NCBI GenBank assembly: GCA_018697195.1
Contig: CM031864.1
Span: 18,120,129-18,184,128, forward strand
Direction of reading: 5' to 3'
Length of the DNA: 64,000 nt
Origin: Certhia americana
Taxonomy: Eukaryota > Chordata > Aves > Passeriformes > Certhiidae
Shown here: positions 12,210 through 25,900 of the stretch, one piece after another
Numbering within the stretch: position 1 is the first letter of the stretch
How the letters are laid out: each line of letters opens with the position of its first letter
The notes under the pieces: generated by a model
Told to the model about the DNA's origin: nothing
What the model saw: the letters and a program-made list of their open reading frames with translations, nothing else
Database searches by the model: none
Made by a program: the position numbers and the translations under genes

Positions 12210-15200
12210 GGTACGTCAGAGAATGGTCTTGCAGGGCTCAAGCTGGAAATCTGAAAGAAAATCCTCAGAGATAATATTAAGGGACTTCAAAGGTAAGAGA
12301 TATGCAGAAGTTCAACAAGACTGGTAAAAATCAGAGAGAGAAACAAAAATTTTCTCTGATGAGTAGAAGTTGGAAAGGAAATAAAAGGGAGAAATATGTA
12401 CTGCTTTTTATGGTCACATGTACTGCACAAGAAACAGCTATCTTGTCTTCAAAGTGCATGTATCACTATGCTCAGAATATAGATATATACAGTTAATGAC
12501 TCAAAAGGAGACTAAAACCAGATATCCATATTTTTCTTTTATACCCACATATCTAAAGGTACTGTGGAATATGATTTATTTTTTGTAACATTATTTATCA
12601 CAGTGTAGAGAGCATATAACAGTGAAAGACACAAACATTCAAGAGCAGGTCCTAATCTTAGAAACTCCAACGTGTGGGACCTAACATACTCGAAAGTAAA
12701 GACATTGATGTAAAAATATATATTAAGCTATGAATTAATCTTAATACTAGAAGGGATTTTTAATAATCTCTGGTACTTAATCTCTCAAGCAAGGATTTTT
12801 CAGCAGAAAAAAACCTGACAACATAGAATTTACGTAGGTAAGGCTTCAAAATAAGAACGACCAGGCTGGGTAAGACCAAGAGTCCAGTGTCTTGTTTCTC
12901 ATAATAGCCATCAATGGATGCTTAAGAAACATATGAAACACTGGCCAGTGTATTGTATTTTCCTGAGCTTCCAGCCATTTGCAGCTGAGAAACTTTTTGA
13001 GCCAAGCATGACTTCTGTTCTTGTAATTCTCAGTGAATTCCTCTCCCATGAACTTCTGTAATCCTCTCCTGAAACTTAATTTTTAGCAAACCTATTCTGT
13101 AGCAGGGGGTGTTCCCAGCTTTACAAACAGACACTGCAAAGAATTACTCTTTTTTTTTTTTTTTCTTTTTTTCCTAGTTTTGATATCTGAGAGTCAAATC
13201 TATGTTCTGAGATTCAGTCTGGGTTTCTGAATCTGGCTCCTGCCACAAAACCTGTTCTGGGAAGACTGGCTCTATCAGAACAAGCTGCAGGAACAGATTT
13301 TCCATCAATGCTACTGTGTGACAACTGAAATGAATTGGAAAAGAGAAGGAAATAGCAGCACCATATGATCTTGAACATCAAAATGACCACAGGAAGACAT
13401 GTTCAAAATGCATTAGAGCACACTCATGTGTGCTTTTTGTGGTTTACCATGGTGCCAGAGTGCACAGGGCTGTAGTTAAAATTCCTCTGATTTTTTCCCC
13501 TCTTTGTGAAGTTCTGTTTCCAATTTTCAGTGTGCAGCAGCATTGTTACCAAATATGGGAGAATCTGTGACCACTCTGGACTTATATCTCTGCACTGGGA
13601 ATGCATAACATAAATGCATTTCTTTTTAAATTATTTTTTCATTGTTATTCCAGTGGTAAAGCAGTGATGTCCTGTAGCCTCCAAAAGAGAAGCTTATAGG
13701 CAAATAATAAGGTAGATCAGATTGTTCCTGCCTTTCATCCACACAATTAAAAAAAAAGAGAGAGAAGCTGTGAAAAGGAATGTTATTGAATATATACAAT
13801 ACAGTAAGTGGGTTAAGCTGTTCAGATCACCTGCTTCATGTGCAACATAATTTTTAATATTTTTTTTTTAACCCCTTCAGGAAGAAAATAAACAGCTCCT
13901 TCATCCCTAGGGTGGTAGCAAGCCCTAGCAAGGAAAAGCAGGACACATTTCTTTCTTCCTTCCTTTATAACCAATCACTGAATTGCTCCCAACACATTCC
14001 AGATCTGGTAGGATAGCTTAATTGTCTTCACCTGGAGGCCACTGCCTGAATTCCTGTCAGTTAATATAGCACCTACGGAGTGAGGCACTGTGATTCCTTT
14101 CTGATGAAAGTGGGTTAAGCACACAGCCCCATGGTCATGAGCAGTTTCATAGGTTCATTTGCACATGAAGATTTATGAGTTTCTTGGGTGTAACTGTGTC
14201 TATAGAAGTTTGAGTCTACGAGTGTCATCAAACATAATTCCTCCCTAAAGACTTGGAACAGATATGAGAAAGATGAGGAACTGTTTATTGTAACAAGTTG
14301 TGGTTATGAGTGAAATCTTTAATTGCTTCCTTACAATGAAGGTCTGCATGGAGAAGGGAATGCTGCTGGTTTGCTTTCACTGGTGGTGAAATAGGGAAAT
14401 TTCCGTAACAATTCATGATCAGGTGTGCAGTGTTATTCCACAAGGCAGCTGACATTTTGCAAAGCTATTCAGACAATAATTCTTGTCACAAAATGTTGTC
14501 AATCAGTACTCATAATTTCTCATTTCCATAGTTACCATTCATACAGAATGTCAAGAGGAGTCCCAAGTTTCAAATCAGTACTACTAAATCAGTAGTAAAA
14601 CAAGTTTATACATTTTTCCAAGTGAGTAGCTAGACAATTAGACTAGAAAAATAAAAATACTTTAGTGTAGGGACTCAGATCACAGTTTGCCATTGTTATG
14701 CACTTGTTCTATTTCTACCATATTTTATGAAGTATTTCGTAATAAGCCTTAAAACCTCCCTTGTGTTGTCTAATTCTGTTCCAGTGAAGTGAAACATTAA
14801 CATTAATTCTGGGATAGAATTAAAAACTGTGTTTTTGTTTTAACTGATGACATTTTGACAGTTTGATGAAATATCATGGAGTTTGATAAGATAGCATCTT
14901 ATCACAATATTGCCTAGATAGAATAAATTTCAACAGACCATAAATAATAACTTTATTAATAATAAAAGTCAGAATAAAACAGTGATAGCTCATCATTCAT
15001 ATCTCCACTGCAGAAATGAAAATAGAGTAATCAAGACCAGAAGGCCTCTAAGACTTGAAAATGATGATAAACAAAATAAGTAAAAATGTGCAATACCACA
15101 ACCAGGATGATAAGCAATAGAATTATTAACAATTCTATTTTCACCTGAGTAACAGAGGTATCTTAATCATATACAAAGCTCCTACTAGAGTGAAGTTAAT

Positions 15201-15640
15201 GATATAATTTTATTCTTAAGCTCAAAAGATAAATTTCTGTGATAAACAACAAAAAGCATCTGACAATGTTAATTCACTTAGATTTTATCTCACACATCGG
15301 TCTCCAGGTACATCAGCTACTTAGTTATATAGGCATTCTTGGGAAGTTCTTTTTTCTTCATTTAAGGAACCTTATCATAAGACAGGAAAGGAATGGAATA
15401 TCTGTTTCTCAGGTGTCTTGTACAAATATGCTTTTCCACTGCTCCCGTAACTACCAAAATGTTACCCAAAGTAGACCAACAGTGACTTAGACTGGTTTAA
15501 CCACTATGACAACAGAAGGAATATGCTCATTTAACACACCTTTGGTAAATGAAATGAAAAGAGATCTGTAAATTAATAGCTTAGTTGTTGGGCTACTAAA
15601 ATTATTTCTGCACAACGTGTTTTACAGATATTCCATAAAA
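12210..15640. other. Intergenic, no gene seen
   Basis: AT-rich sequence with a T-rich tract at about 13147-13170 and another at 13858-13869. There is no recognisable exon, repeat family or RNA gene. Confidence 0.45.
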
Positions 15641-15649
15641 TTGAAGTTA

Positions 15650-16070
15650 GGAAGGCAAAGAGAGCTCTGCTGTTTCACCAGTGAAAAGCCTGTACTTAGC
15701 GCACAGTCTCCCCAAGTACGCACATGAGATTTGGGCGTGAAGATCAGATGTGTACAGATAAAGAAAATACCCCGCCTGCAGAATTTAAATTATCTGTTCA
15801 GAGCACAGCAAATGCAGACATTGCTGCGCCCAAAGCCTGTGTCACAATTTCCTTTTGCATTTGGGTTTTTACAGCGCCGTAAGCGGCGGCTGGGTCCCGG
15901 ACAAAGCTAACGCTGTGGCACCATCCTGTGGCACAGCTGGCACTTGCACGACTCCAGCAGCTCTTCCAGCGGCTGTCACCGGCCTGGGACTGTCCCATTA
16001 GCTTTGGTTCCATGTCGCCTTTCGTGGCTAAGTCACACTGGCTACTCTGGCAAAGTTTCACCTTGCTCTT
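15650..16070. promoter_or_regulatory. Small CpG-enriched patch, possible regulatory element
   Basis: About fifteen CpGs fall within roughly 400 bases (for example around 15829-15905 and 15945-16025), whereas the surrounding 10 kb has very few. A minus-strand frame at 15798-16061 is open for 87 codons but shows no recognisable domain. A short unmethylated regulatory element, an orphan promoter for a non-coding RNA or a relatively young pseudogene fragment would all fit. Confidence 0.3.
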
Positions 16071-16079
16071 GGGAAAATG

Positions 16080-18640
16080 ATTGGAAGGGGAGTCAGTTTT
16101 CCCTACTGTTCTAAAATCGATTCAAATATACTCCTCAACCTATGGCTAGTATGATATAAGCAAGTAACGTACAGATTTGGGAGATAGATATTTGGAGAAG
16201 AAATACTGAGATAGGCGGAAAATATTAATTCCAAAATTCTGAAACAAACTAGAATAAGACTGTGGGATCAATTTGGTGGGAAATATTTCCAACAAAGTCA
16301 GGTTGGTATATATATAACTTGAGAACAGGCAATACAGTACCTCACTGTAAAAAGGAGGCAAAGGAAAGAAATCACTTGTCTGAAAAGCCCTTGAATTTGA
16401 ATGGACTGCAATAATTTAAAGCAAATAATGAAGTGTTGAATAATCAGAGTAGTCAACATTATATGTAATTAGGTGGGTTTTCCTCAAAAATAACTTGATT
16501 TTCTAGGCAAACACAATGTTGTCACACAATGTGACTGAAGTGAACATTAATAAAACACAATATATGGTGCTACTCAGAAATTTATTAATTAAGTTGGGAA
16601 AGTTGGTATTTTTTGTAAGGATTATAGTACAGGGAAAGAACTGGGTAAAAGTGGCCAGGTACTGAATGATTTTTAATGGTGAATCCGATATAGTCAGTAA
16701 TGACCTGACACAAATGTTACCAGTGCTCTATTGAAAAAAAAAAAAAATTAGAAGATATCATTAATATAATGCAGAAAGAACAGTAGATTCCAAGAAATTG
16801 AGGCATGAAATAGAATGAAGTTCTACAAGATACACTATAACATCATACTTCTGAAGAATAAAAATCATGTACCTTTAAAGCAAACCTTAGAACACTTTAA
16901 TCCTTATTCTCACATTTGCTCCTTTTTTCTAATAGCTCACTTTTATTGCACTTTTATGACTTTTTATTTACTGAAATGCAGAAAATTTAAAGAGCACAAG
17001 TGAAAATATCCTCAAAATATTGGCAAAAATATGTTCACTGAGAAATTGCATTTTGTGTTCAAAAGGCAGATGACAAATCTAGAGTTTTAGAACCTTAACG
17101 TTAGTTTGAATTATTGTGCAAAATTTTGGAAGATGAGTTAAATTATTTTGAGCCAGTGAGGTATTGCTTATGTGACTACAATTGGTTGAAATAAACTTGC
17201 CTTCTAAGACTGAATGGGAGGTTCCAATATCCACCTCTAGAACTTCCAAGGAAAAACTATTATGACTTTAAATTACATTTGTAGACCTCCATCCTTTTCT
17301 CTGTCCTCCTTCTCCAGACTTCTGTTGCTCATTTTAACCTTCTCTTTTGAGATTTCAATTACTACTTAGCTTCCCTCCTTCACCCAGTGCAGGAGTCAGT
17401 GCTCTGCTTTCCCTAAGGTCCTACATAATTTGGGCATGTGCTCTTTTCCTCACAGATACTCTCTTCTCAGAGCAGAGAGAGCACCAGCTATTGTTGTGCT
17501 ACACAAGTCTTGTTTCCATTATGAAAAAAGCTTCTTTTTTTCTTACTGAGAAGACCTTGGAAAAAACAGAGACATATGTTTCTTAAAGTGTGAAGGTCCC
17601 CCTGCAACTGGAACAATTTCTTTAAGTTGTGAGATGGCACAGAAGATGAGCTTGTTGAGCAGCCACCTGAGAAACAGCAATTTCAGTGGTACCTGAAATA
17701 AACTTTGCAAAATGTGCCTGTAAGAGCACTTGCAAGTCTTGATCTCTTGCCTGCTTTTAGCAATTTTATTCACCCTCCTTTCCTGCTAGACTGCAGTGTT
17801 TCTTGAGCTGGAAGATATTTCAATAATACAGTCCAGACAATACAACTGCTCTGCTTCTCATTTACTCAGGTAGTCATGTGAATTGATCCCTATGATTTAC
17901 AATTCCAGATTACAAAAGGAAATATATAACAATCTTAAAAATTAGGACACAGGTGTTTCTGAAGGGCAAGTACTTCCTAAACTAAGTTTAGGAAAATAAT
18001 TAGGAGGATTAAGTTTATATTTCTTTTTGTTTAGTTATACACAACTACTAGAGGTTTGGTCCATAGAGTATTTGGTTACTTCTGCTATCCATTTATGCTA
18101 TTCCCACCAAGTCAGTGTGAAATAAACTAGCGTGTGAACATTCTGTACATTAACTAAGCTGTGATAATAACAGGGAAACGTGTCTTTACTTGTGGTAAAA
18201 AGTCACTCTCATTTCAGATAACAGGGCAATTGGCAGCTGAGTTTTGAATTGGAATGATGTAATTTGGACAATTATTTACTTCATATTTAAACTGTGCATC
18301 TTCTATTTATATGTTCTGCATTAAGATGGACTGTCTGGGTTCAGTCTTGCAGAGCTGAAGCAAAGAATCTTGCTCTACCTTATAAACTGTGCCTTAGCTG
18401 GCAGGCAGAGGGGATGAGCTTTCAGCTGTGGCTTAGGGTGTAGCTCTCTGTAGGAAGGAACAGAGAATTTTCTCACGTTGTTTAGAGACATGCAACTTTA
18501 TCCCTTAAGTTGAAGAGTATTAATTTTTTTCCTTCTGCTAGAAGGAGATAAAACTTCACTATTTATGTTTTCATATAAAAAGGTAAAAAGTAAAAAATAA
18601 ATATTTTTTCTATATCAAAAAATGAAATAGTATGTCTGTG
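16080..18640. other. Intergenic, no gene seen
   Basis: AT-rich, with short ORFs only. I saw no exon-like structures or identifiable repeats. Confidence 0.45.
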
Positions 18641-18720
18641 AATCTCTGTATCATATCTATCTATTTATATATAGATAGATACAGATATGTACAGATACAG
18701 ATACACATATGTAAACCCAT
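18641..18720. repeat. GATA/TATC-rich tract with a perfect palindrome
   Basis: A degenerate GATA/TATC microsatellite. Within it, 18655-18664 (ATCTATCTAT) and 18671-18680 (ATAGATAGAT) are perfect reverse complements around a 6-base loop. Confidence 0.85.
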
Positions 18721-19369
18721 ATACCTACAGAAACTTCCACCATTTTTTTCTAAAACCTGTAAAACTCTGGCCTGTATAGCATTAAAGCAACTATTCTGAT
18801 GGGATTTGTACAGTTATATCTACCAGATCCCCCAATAAATTCGGTTTAAAATTTTATATTCCGGTGGACATGAGTTAGACTAAAAAGTCCTGTTAGCAGT
18901 TAGATGTAATATTAATACATCAGTAGCAAAAGTTATTTTTAGCATATCTTAGCAGCAATATGTAGTATTAGTAAATAGAAGTATTTGTAATAACATGTAG
19001 TAATAACATCCTGTCTGTAAAAAAAGAAGATAAAAAGTAGAACACTGGCAGCCGCTTTCTACATTTATTCAGGAAGAGGAGCTTCATATTTCTTTAAAAC
19101 TTTACTATTTTCCTAAGATTCTTCAGGGGTCTGGTTTTTGCCTCTTCCTCTACTCTTATTGATCCTATTCTTATTTAAAAAAAGGCTACCTTTTCACATT
19201 TCTGAATTTTACTCCTTATATTACACATTTTGTTACCTATTCTACAATTTAATAGGAATGTATCACTTCCTGCTTGTTCCATGCAATTAAGAGGTTTATT
19301 ATGTTAATAACTAACCTCATTTCCCTGGCCTTCTTTTCTTCTCTCATTCTATGCCATCTTTGCTAAAGA

Positions 19370-19435
19370 CCATCTGGATGATCCCGAAGGTGTCCTCCAG
19401 GTTTTTTTTATGATCCTATGATCATTAATCGACAC
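19370..19435 (+). mobile_element. CR1 LINE 3'-end fragment
   Basis: The sequence ctggatgatc, then a variant of 'aaggtgtcctccag', then tatgatcctatgatc matches the conserved 3' end of avian/reptilian CR1 retrotransposons (GGATGATCTT...GGTC..TTCCAAC plus ATTCTATGATTCTATG-type octamers). Only the tail is left, consistent with CR1's usual 5' truncation. The TTTTTTT run inside it replaces the usual 'aacctaaatg' portion. Confidence 0.55.
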
Positions 19436-20707
19436 TGAGAACTAAAGCATCTCTTGATTTCCTCAATGAAATACAAAGGTGTACTTCTGTACAGTTCCAC
19501 TGCATTCTCTCTTTTTCATCACTAGACAAATATCAGCTGTTCATGACCCACATTTCCTTGTTGCTTCCTACTCTGTTAACAGTGCATTTTCCTTCTGTGA
19601 TGCTTTGAGAGAGGAAGAAGGCAACTAGATCCAATCTTTTGGTAGATTTTTTACATTCAAAGACAATGGATCTAAACCAACATCTCACTCAGGACAACTA
19701 CTGGAAGACAGTGCTTGCACTAGTAAAAGACCCTTTAGCAGGAAATATCGCTAAGTAAAGCAGATGGATTCTGCATGTGTGGCTTCTGGAATAGTCCAGA
19801 ATAAGTTTGCCCCAGAAGTGGTCTAAAAGATCCCAAGGAACATGAATTAAGGCTGTAGCAGGATGCAACCTTTACTTATATGGCTTCATATGGTTTTTAT
19901 CACAGTAATGCTGCCTCATTCAGTGAGTAGACAGCTGTTTAATATTAATTTGTCATACTGAATTCACCTCTAATCAGTGACTAGCAACAGACCTAATGAA
20001 TACCATCAAAATATGAAGCAAAATCTAAAAATAAGTTACAATGTTAGTTCTTTTTAAAAACACTGTATTTAAAGAAAGCTCCACTAAGCTGCAACCACTT
20101 AGCAGCACAGCACTTCTAAAAATACTTCTAGTAGCACACGCTTCTGCAAGTACCTTTCTGGTACAGTTCATGATAAACATTCTGAAAATGGGGAGAAATG
20201 CAACTGTTGGCCAACTTTGAATGTGTTAGGTAACTTACACTGGGGCAGCATCCTACGATGATTCTGTGGCAGAGTTAAAGTATTACTTCAGATGATCTTA
20301 TTAGCATTTATCTGCCTCAGCTGTAGAACTGTCATTCTTTCCATCATCTCCTGCCTCATATGGAATAAGTGACAGAGCAGGCCTGTAGGCAACAGCCTAC
20401 TTACCTATCCCATCAGAATCCAGTACAGGTTCATGCAAGAAGGCAACTGGGATTGTTTGATCTGGAGAGAAGAAGGCTGAGAAAAGACCTTATTACTCTG
20501 CAACCGCCTGAAAGGAGGCCGTAGCAAGGTGTGTGTTGGTCTCTTCTCCCAAGAAACAAGTGATAGGATGAGAGCAAACAGCCTCACATTTCACCCGATG
20601 AGGTTTAGATTGGATATTATAAACTGAAAGAGCTGTCAAGCTTTGGGACAGGCTGCACAGAAGAGTGGTTAAGTTACCATTTTTGCAGGTATATAAAAGA
20701 TTATAAA

Positions 20708-20716
20708 ATATATATA

Positions 20717-20773
<57 letters not shown>
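20708..20773. repeat. Compound (TA)n(CA)n microsatellite
   Basis: About 55 bases of nearly pure TA followed by six CA units. It is flanked by near-identical direct repeats (ataaaagattataaaatata on the left, gtaaaagagattataaaata on the right). The Tyr/Ile repeat in the minus frame at 20493-20771 is an artefact. Confidence 0.95.
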
Positions 20774-20776
<3 letters not shown>

Positions 20777-20796
20777 GTAAAAGAGATTATAAAATA

Positions 20797-20895
20797 TAGA
20801 TGTGGCACTTAGGGACATGGTTTAGTGGTGGGCCTAGCTGGGTTAATGCTGAACTTGATCTTAAAGGTCTTTTCCAAAATGGTTCCATGATCCTA
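20797..20895 (+). mobile_element. CR1 LINE 3'-end fragment
   Basis: This is a clear CR1 tail: cacttagggacatggtttag, then tggtgggcctagctgg, a 'gaacttgatcttaaagg' segment, tcttttccaa, and a decayed terminal octamer (ttccatgatcc). It is 5'-truncated, as most CR1 copies are, and is inserted directly right of the (TA)n(CA)n tract. CR1 tails of this form point to a bird or close relative. Confidence 0.85.
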
Positions 20896-20899
20896 AGAA

Positions 20900-22900
20900 C
20901 TGAACTTGAACTCCCTGTCAAATAATTCTCCTACCATGTTTCCCCCATCTTCTCTACCAAAAACTGGTAGCTATGGTACCACAGGCTTCTGTTCCAGCCC
21001 ACTCCATCTCACACCTCATGAAGTTGCCTTCTTTCAGCCTTTTTCTTCTCCAGGCTATAAATCCCATCTTTCTGTTTTGCTCAGTAGCTTTGAATGTCAC
21101 CCTCTTGTTTTGCAACACATATCCATTCTGCTTTTCTTGTCTAACCATTTAATTCCCTCCCAATGCCAGAATCATTGTCCAACCCATGTAATCTCCTTGT
21201 CCAACTGGTCTCTAGGTTCTCCTTCCACTGCCTTCCTAACCCAACATGGCTCAGTTTCCTTTCCTAAATATCATCTTGTTAAGCCACTCCAGTTTCTGTA
21301 CTCGTTCTTCACTGTTTCTTGTCACGACATTTCTTTCTCTTCCACTCAGGCTTGCCTCATCCTAAAACATTCCTGTCATTCCTAATGTGGTTTTATCTGC
21401 TTGCATTCAGCTCAGTAGGATAATTCTGAAAGTCATAAACTGTTACCTATTCTCAGTCACCATTTCAAGCTGCATTTTGGCACAAAACACCCATTGCAGG
21501 AAAAGCCTTGGAGCCTGCACAGTGCTTGATCAACAACAGACTGCTAGTCTGTATGGAGAAAGGTTGTAGAAATTTGGATAACATGACTTGTAGGGTTGGC
21601 CAATACGAGCTGGGAGGAACAAGATGTTGCATGGTTGCTTTAGAGTGTGGTGCAGGTTGCTTAGCTGCAGGAGCTATGAGCGACATGAACATAAAAAATG
21701 ATGGAATCTCCAGCATTGTTGGTAGCCTAAAGCAAGAACTGTTACAGAAGGCATACAAATCTACTTCTGAAAGGCCCATAATTTGCCAGCGTGAAGGAAC
21801 AAATGAAAAGCTTACTCAATAATGCCACATGAATATCATATGTGACCTGTTATTAGTGTATAAAAACTGACCATTGGGCTCCTACAATGTTCAGTGTCTC
21901 TGACAAGGTTAATCAGAAGGGCTGCTATAATAATCGCCAACTTGTGAAATAAAGGGTGGAGAAAAGACTACAGCTTTAGAAATCCATTTCAAGTTACGAC
22001 ATGGTTCCTTCATCTACCTTTCTTCAGCTGGTGAGTGTGTAGCAAAATGGTAATTGAGTCTGAGTGTTACTAAATGCAAAGTATTGCATACAGAGGAGAC
22101 ATTCTAATTTTACTTTAATTTTCAAAAGAAGGTCTGAGCTATACTGATACAGAACAATGATTAAGGACTACTGTGTTTACAAAGGACAGAACTTTATTGG
22201 CGACAAAACACTTAATACTAAATAGTTTGAAAGTAACTGTAATGAGAGGAAGTAGGAGAAAAGTTTCCAGGAATATGCCAACAGGGAGAAGTGTTCTGAG
22301 AAGTGTAAAATTGGACCCTCACTACTGATACTAAGCAAATAGATCTGCACATATAATATATTAAAATCCTTCTTTATTAGCATTCTTTCTACATTACCAA
22401 AGTTAAAACCAAATTATATTTGTTCAAAGAAACCTCATCATGATATGTATTTGTGGTCATAGCTCCTGGAAAACAGGAAGATGGGTCTTACGTTTTAAAT
22501 CTAATGTCTGATACCTTATGACCAAATACAAGAGAGAGAGAGATGATTCCCTTTTTAAACAGTCTTACCAATTTAAGCTCCATCACCTGAAATAAGATGG
22601 AACCATAACATAAACAGTGATGATGACGACACACCTTTCCAAAAGCGATGTCTTTCATGTAAGTTAGTCTCTAACAAATTCAATTCTGTTGCAAACCATG
22701 GTGGTAAAATACAATGATCTAAAAGCTTGTTACATTCTCTTAATATACTGAGAAAAAAAATTTTTTTCCATTGCTTTATTCTGGGAAATAATTGGACCAT
22801 ATTGGCATGACATCTTGTATTAAATAAATTGATATTCAAGCTGAGACAGAAAATTTATGCAAACTTTCCATTTGCACCATAATAAATCAGCAAATACATT
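20900..22900. other. Intergenic; two unassigned open frames
   Basis: A pyrimidine-rich stretch is open on + at 20906-21385 (159 codons, Ser/Pro/Phe-rich). It is probably an effect of composition, since low purine content removes stop codons. At 21465-21822 both strands are open for about 104 codons (plus 21508-21822, minus 21465-21779), with more balanced composition but no family I recognise. There is no supporting splice or promoter structure. Confidence 0.3.
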
Positions 22901-25900
22901 AATGAATAAAGATATAATCAGCTGAAAAGCACTATTTATAAGGGAATTATGAGGCAACCTCAATAAAAGAATTGGAGTTCTACCTATGAAACACATATTA
23001 GTTGTAAACACATTTTAAATGCCTTTCTTTTAATTACGGAATTCAGGTATCAAACTTGACAGCTTGACTTTGCAAAGTTCCATGATATTGTTCATGAATG
23101 CCTTTTCCGTAAAATGTTCTTTAAGAATTTCTTTCAGTTTTCTCAATTTAGGATGAAAAATGGAACACTTTCTTAACCCACCATTATTCCAGGTATGATA
23201 AGGAAGTTAACATCAGTGACTTCTGGTCTTCTACTTTTTATGCATCTAATAAAACATAAAACAATACAATATTTGAGATAAGCTAGAAATAAATATTGAG
23301 CAGTGAAATACCTTGGCTTTCAGATCACCAAAAGTTATCAAGATCAAACAGAGCTCTGATCCACTTCAGAACAAGCTAAACAGGAACATCTAGTTTCAGT
23401 TACCATTTTTCTACCCACTCACCTAGTCCTAAAAAGGTAGGCAAGTGAAGCTCAAAATCACAACTGAAACTGACTGTTCATAAATGCAGAATACTGTATT
23501 TTGGAGGAAAATCTAATTCTGTACTTTACACAGACTGTCCAATTCAACTGACTCACAAAATGACTATCAGCATTCTAAGTATCAATGTGAACAGCTCAGT
23601 TGAGCTTTCTGTAAACGTCAGAAACCAATTAACAACAAAAGCAAATAAAACAGTAAGGAAAATAAAACTTGAGTTCTTAGTACAAATCAGATGTTTTCTT
23701 TCTCTGCAATACTGGTGTGTTTCCTGGACCAGCAGAATATGAGTGATTATGCTTACTGACATGAAAAATTAGAATGGGTGTCATATACAATACTTTAGAA
23801 TGAAATAAGTGTTCGAAATCAGAGTAAAATCCACTAAGAAAGCAGATGGGTGGAGTCTATACCATCTCTAAGAGTATCTAGTATTATCCACATACAGAAA
23901 GAAGACCAGATAATTTCTGAGTCTGTTATAATAACAGTAATTCCTGTGTATTTTCACATTTTTTACCCAGATTTCCAAATTTATGAGCTCTGCTTATAAA
24001 AAGCAATCTGCTGTCTTGTATATTGGAAAGGCATGAGGTATTAAGTAGAGGCAAGAGTTGCTTGTACAGAGGCTAGATCACAGTCACATCAAAAAACCCA
24101 AGTATATAAAGCAAAAATACATGCAGAAATCAAGGAATTGCCCAAAGTAGACTTGTGTGTGGCAATTAAGCAGTTGTGGGTTACAATGTCACTCAATAAA
24201 GACTAGAAAAGTACCCCAGTAGGAAAGTATTAGTGGGAAAGTGAAGTAGTAATGGCACAGAAGGCCTGCAAGCATCAATTTAAAAGCCAATGCTCTCTAT
24301 ATCTTTTTTTCTTCTTCTTTCTCCTCTTCTTCTGCACATCCTACTCCCAGATTTTCCTCACTGCTCAGAAAGACTACCTTCTCACATGAAGTTCCTGTAA
24401 CACCCCCATCATCAAAGGGGCATGCAGGAGATGAGTAAGAAAAGGGCAAAAACAAGAAGAGAAAATAGGAGATACAAAGAAATGGAAGCTTGTCTTCTCT
24501 CTGTGTTCTGTAGATCAAAGAAATTTTATGTCCATTTCGATTTCACCCTGTAGGCCCCACTCTGAAGATCAAACCTGTGTTATAATCAGCATATGGAGGT
24601 GGAGGCTACTTCACCTGCACTGGAGTTTGAAGTTCTATGAAGTGACTAAACCTGTAATGACACCAGTTGGCAGGCGTATGGGTGTATTAATACGGTTTAA
24701 TAAGATTATTGAGCATAATCTGTATCATCATTAATATACACACATTTGCACATGTATGAATTAGTACATGATATAATGTAGCTCAGCTTCAGACGTAGAA
24801 CCTCCTGTGAAACATCAAGCAACAAACTTAATACCCTGTTGTAGCATTTCAGCAGAACAACAAAACCTTATCACTTAATGCTGATGACTACATTAACAGT
24901 ACAGTTTAATTTCCCTGCAAACCACGCCAGATTCTACTACTAAGTGATATATCTAGGAGATAACACAAAAGAGAGCACATCAATACCCGGAACTTTCCTT
25001 CTTGCTCCACTATTATTAAGTTTTCAATACCACAAGACTTTACCTAAAATTTAAAAACCGAACCATCCTACTGAATTCATATACACATAAAAATTGAGCA
25101 AATGTAAGTCTGCAGAATGGAGTTCATGACTACACAAATTACCTCCAAACTTAATGAACATACATGGTACAGCTTACAGTTTACCTCAGCTTACATAAAT
25201 TAATCTCATTTTTCTGCCACCTTTCACAACATTTGTAAAGTGCACTCCATGATATTTATATGTTATATTGAGCCTACAATAAACAACATGATTTTTCATT
25301 TAATTATTAGATGACATGTTGTTCTCAGAATATAGCTGGGTGTTGTGTGCCAAGTGCCAACAGCAAATAATACAGGTTCTTCCTGTTCTGGGAGAAACCA
25401 AATAGGAGCATCTTCTTATTTGTTAACCTAGACTCCATTAAATAAAATGTATTCATGTAACTATTAGTGGGACAAACAGCCACTACATAGTAAGTTCTTA
25501 TATTTCTGACTTTGACTCCTTAAAATTCAAGCATCTAAAAGCAAGAGTAGCTGAGGATATGAACTGAAAATCTGAACTGTTTAGCAATTTTATTACTGCT
25601 TATTATTATTATACTTTGGTTTTTTAAGTTGGGGAATGGAAGAACTGCTTAGGCAGATACCAATGCTTAAGAGACACTTCAGAGACAGAAGTCCAGCCTA
25701 ACACTGCCTGTTATGAGGTCTCCTGGTGTCCATTACAGGAGTTTAAGATTTCAATAGTAAACATACATTTTTTTTTTTTCCTACAGGCTTCAGTCTTCCA
25801 GAGTGCACTTTCTCATTTAACTAGCTTGCTTTCTATAGATGTTCCTCCTTACCTACTAAGAAGTCTGAACCATATCATGGACTGTATTAAAAAGATGGTT

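Noticed and set aside
20906..21385. 159-codon + ORF rich in Ser, Pro and Phe
   Set aside because: The strand is pyrimidine-rich, which removes stops. There is no motif, splice context or Kozak-supported start.
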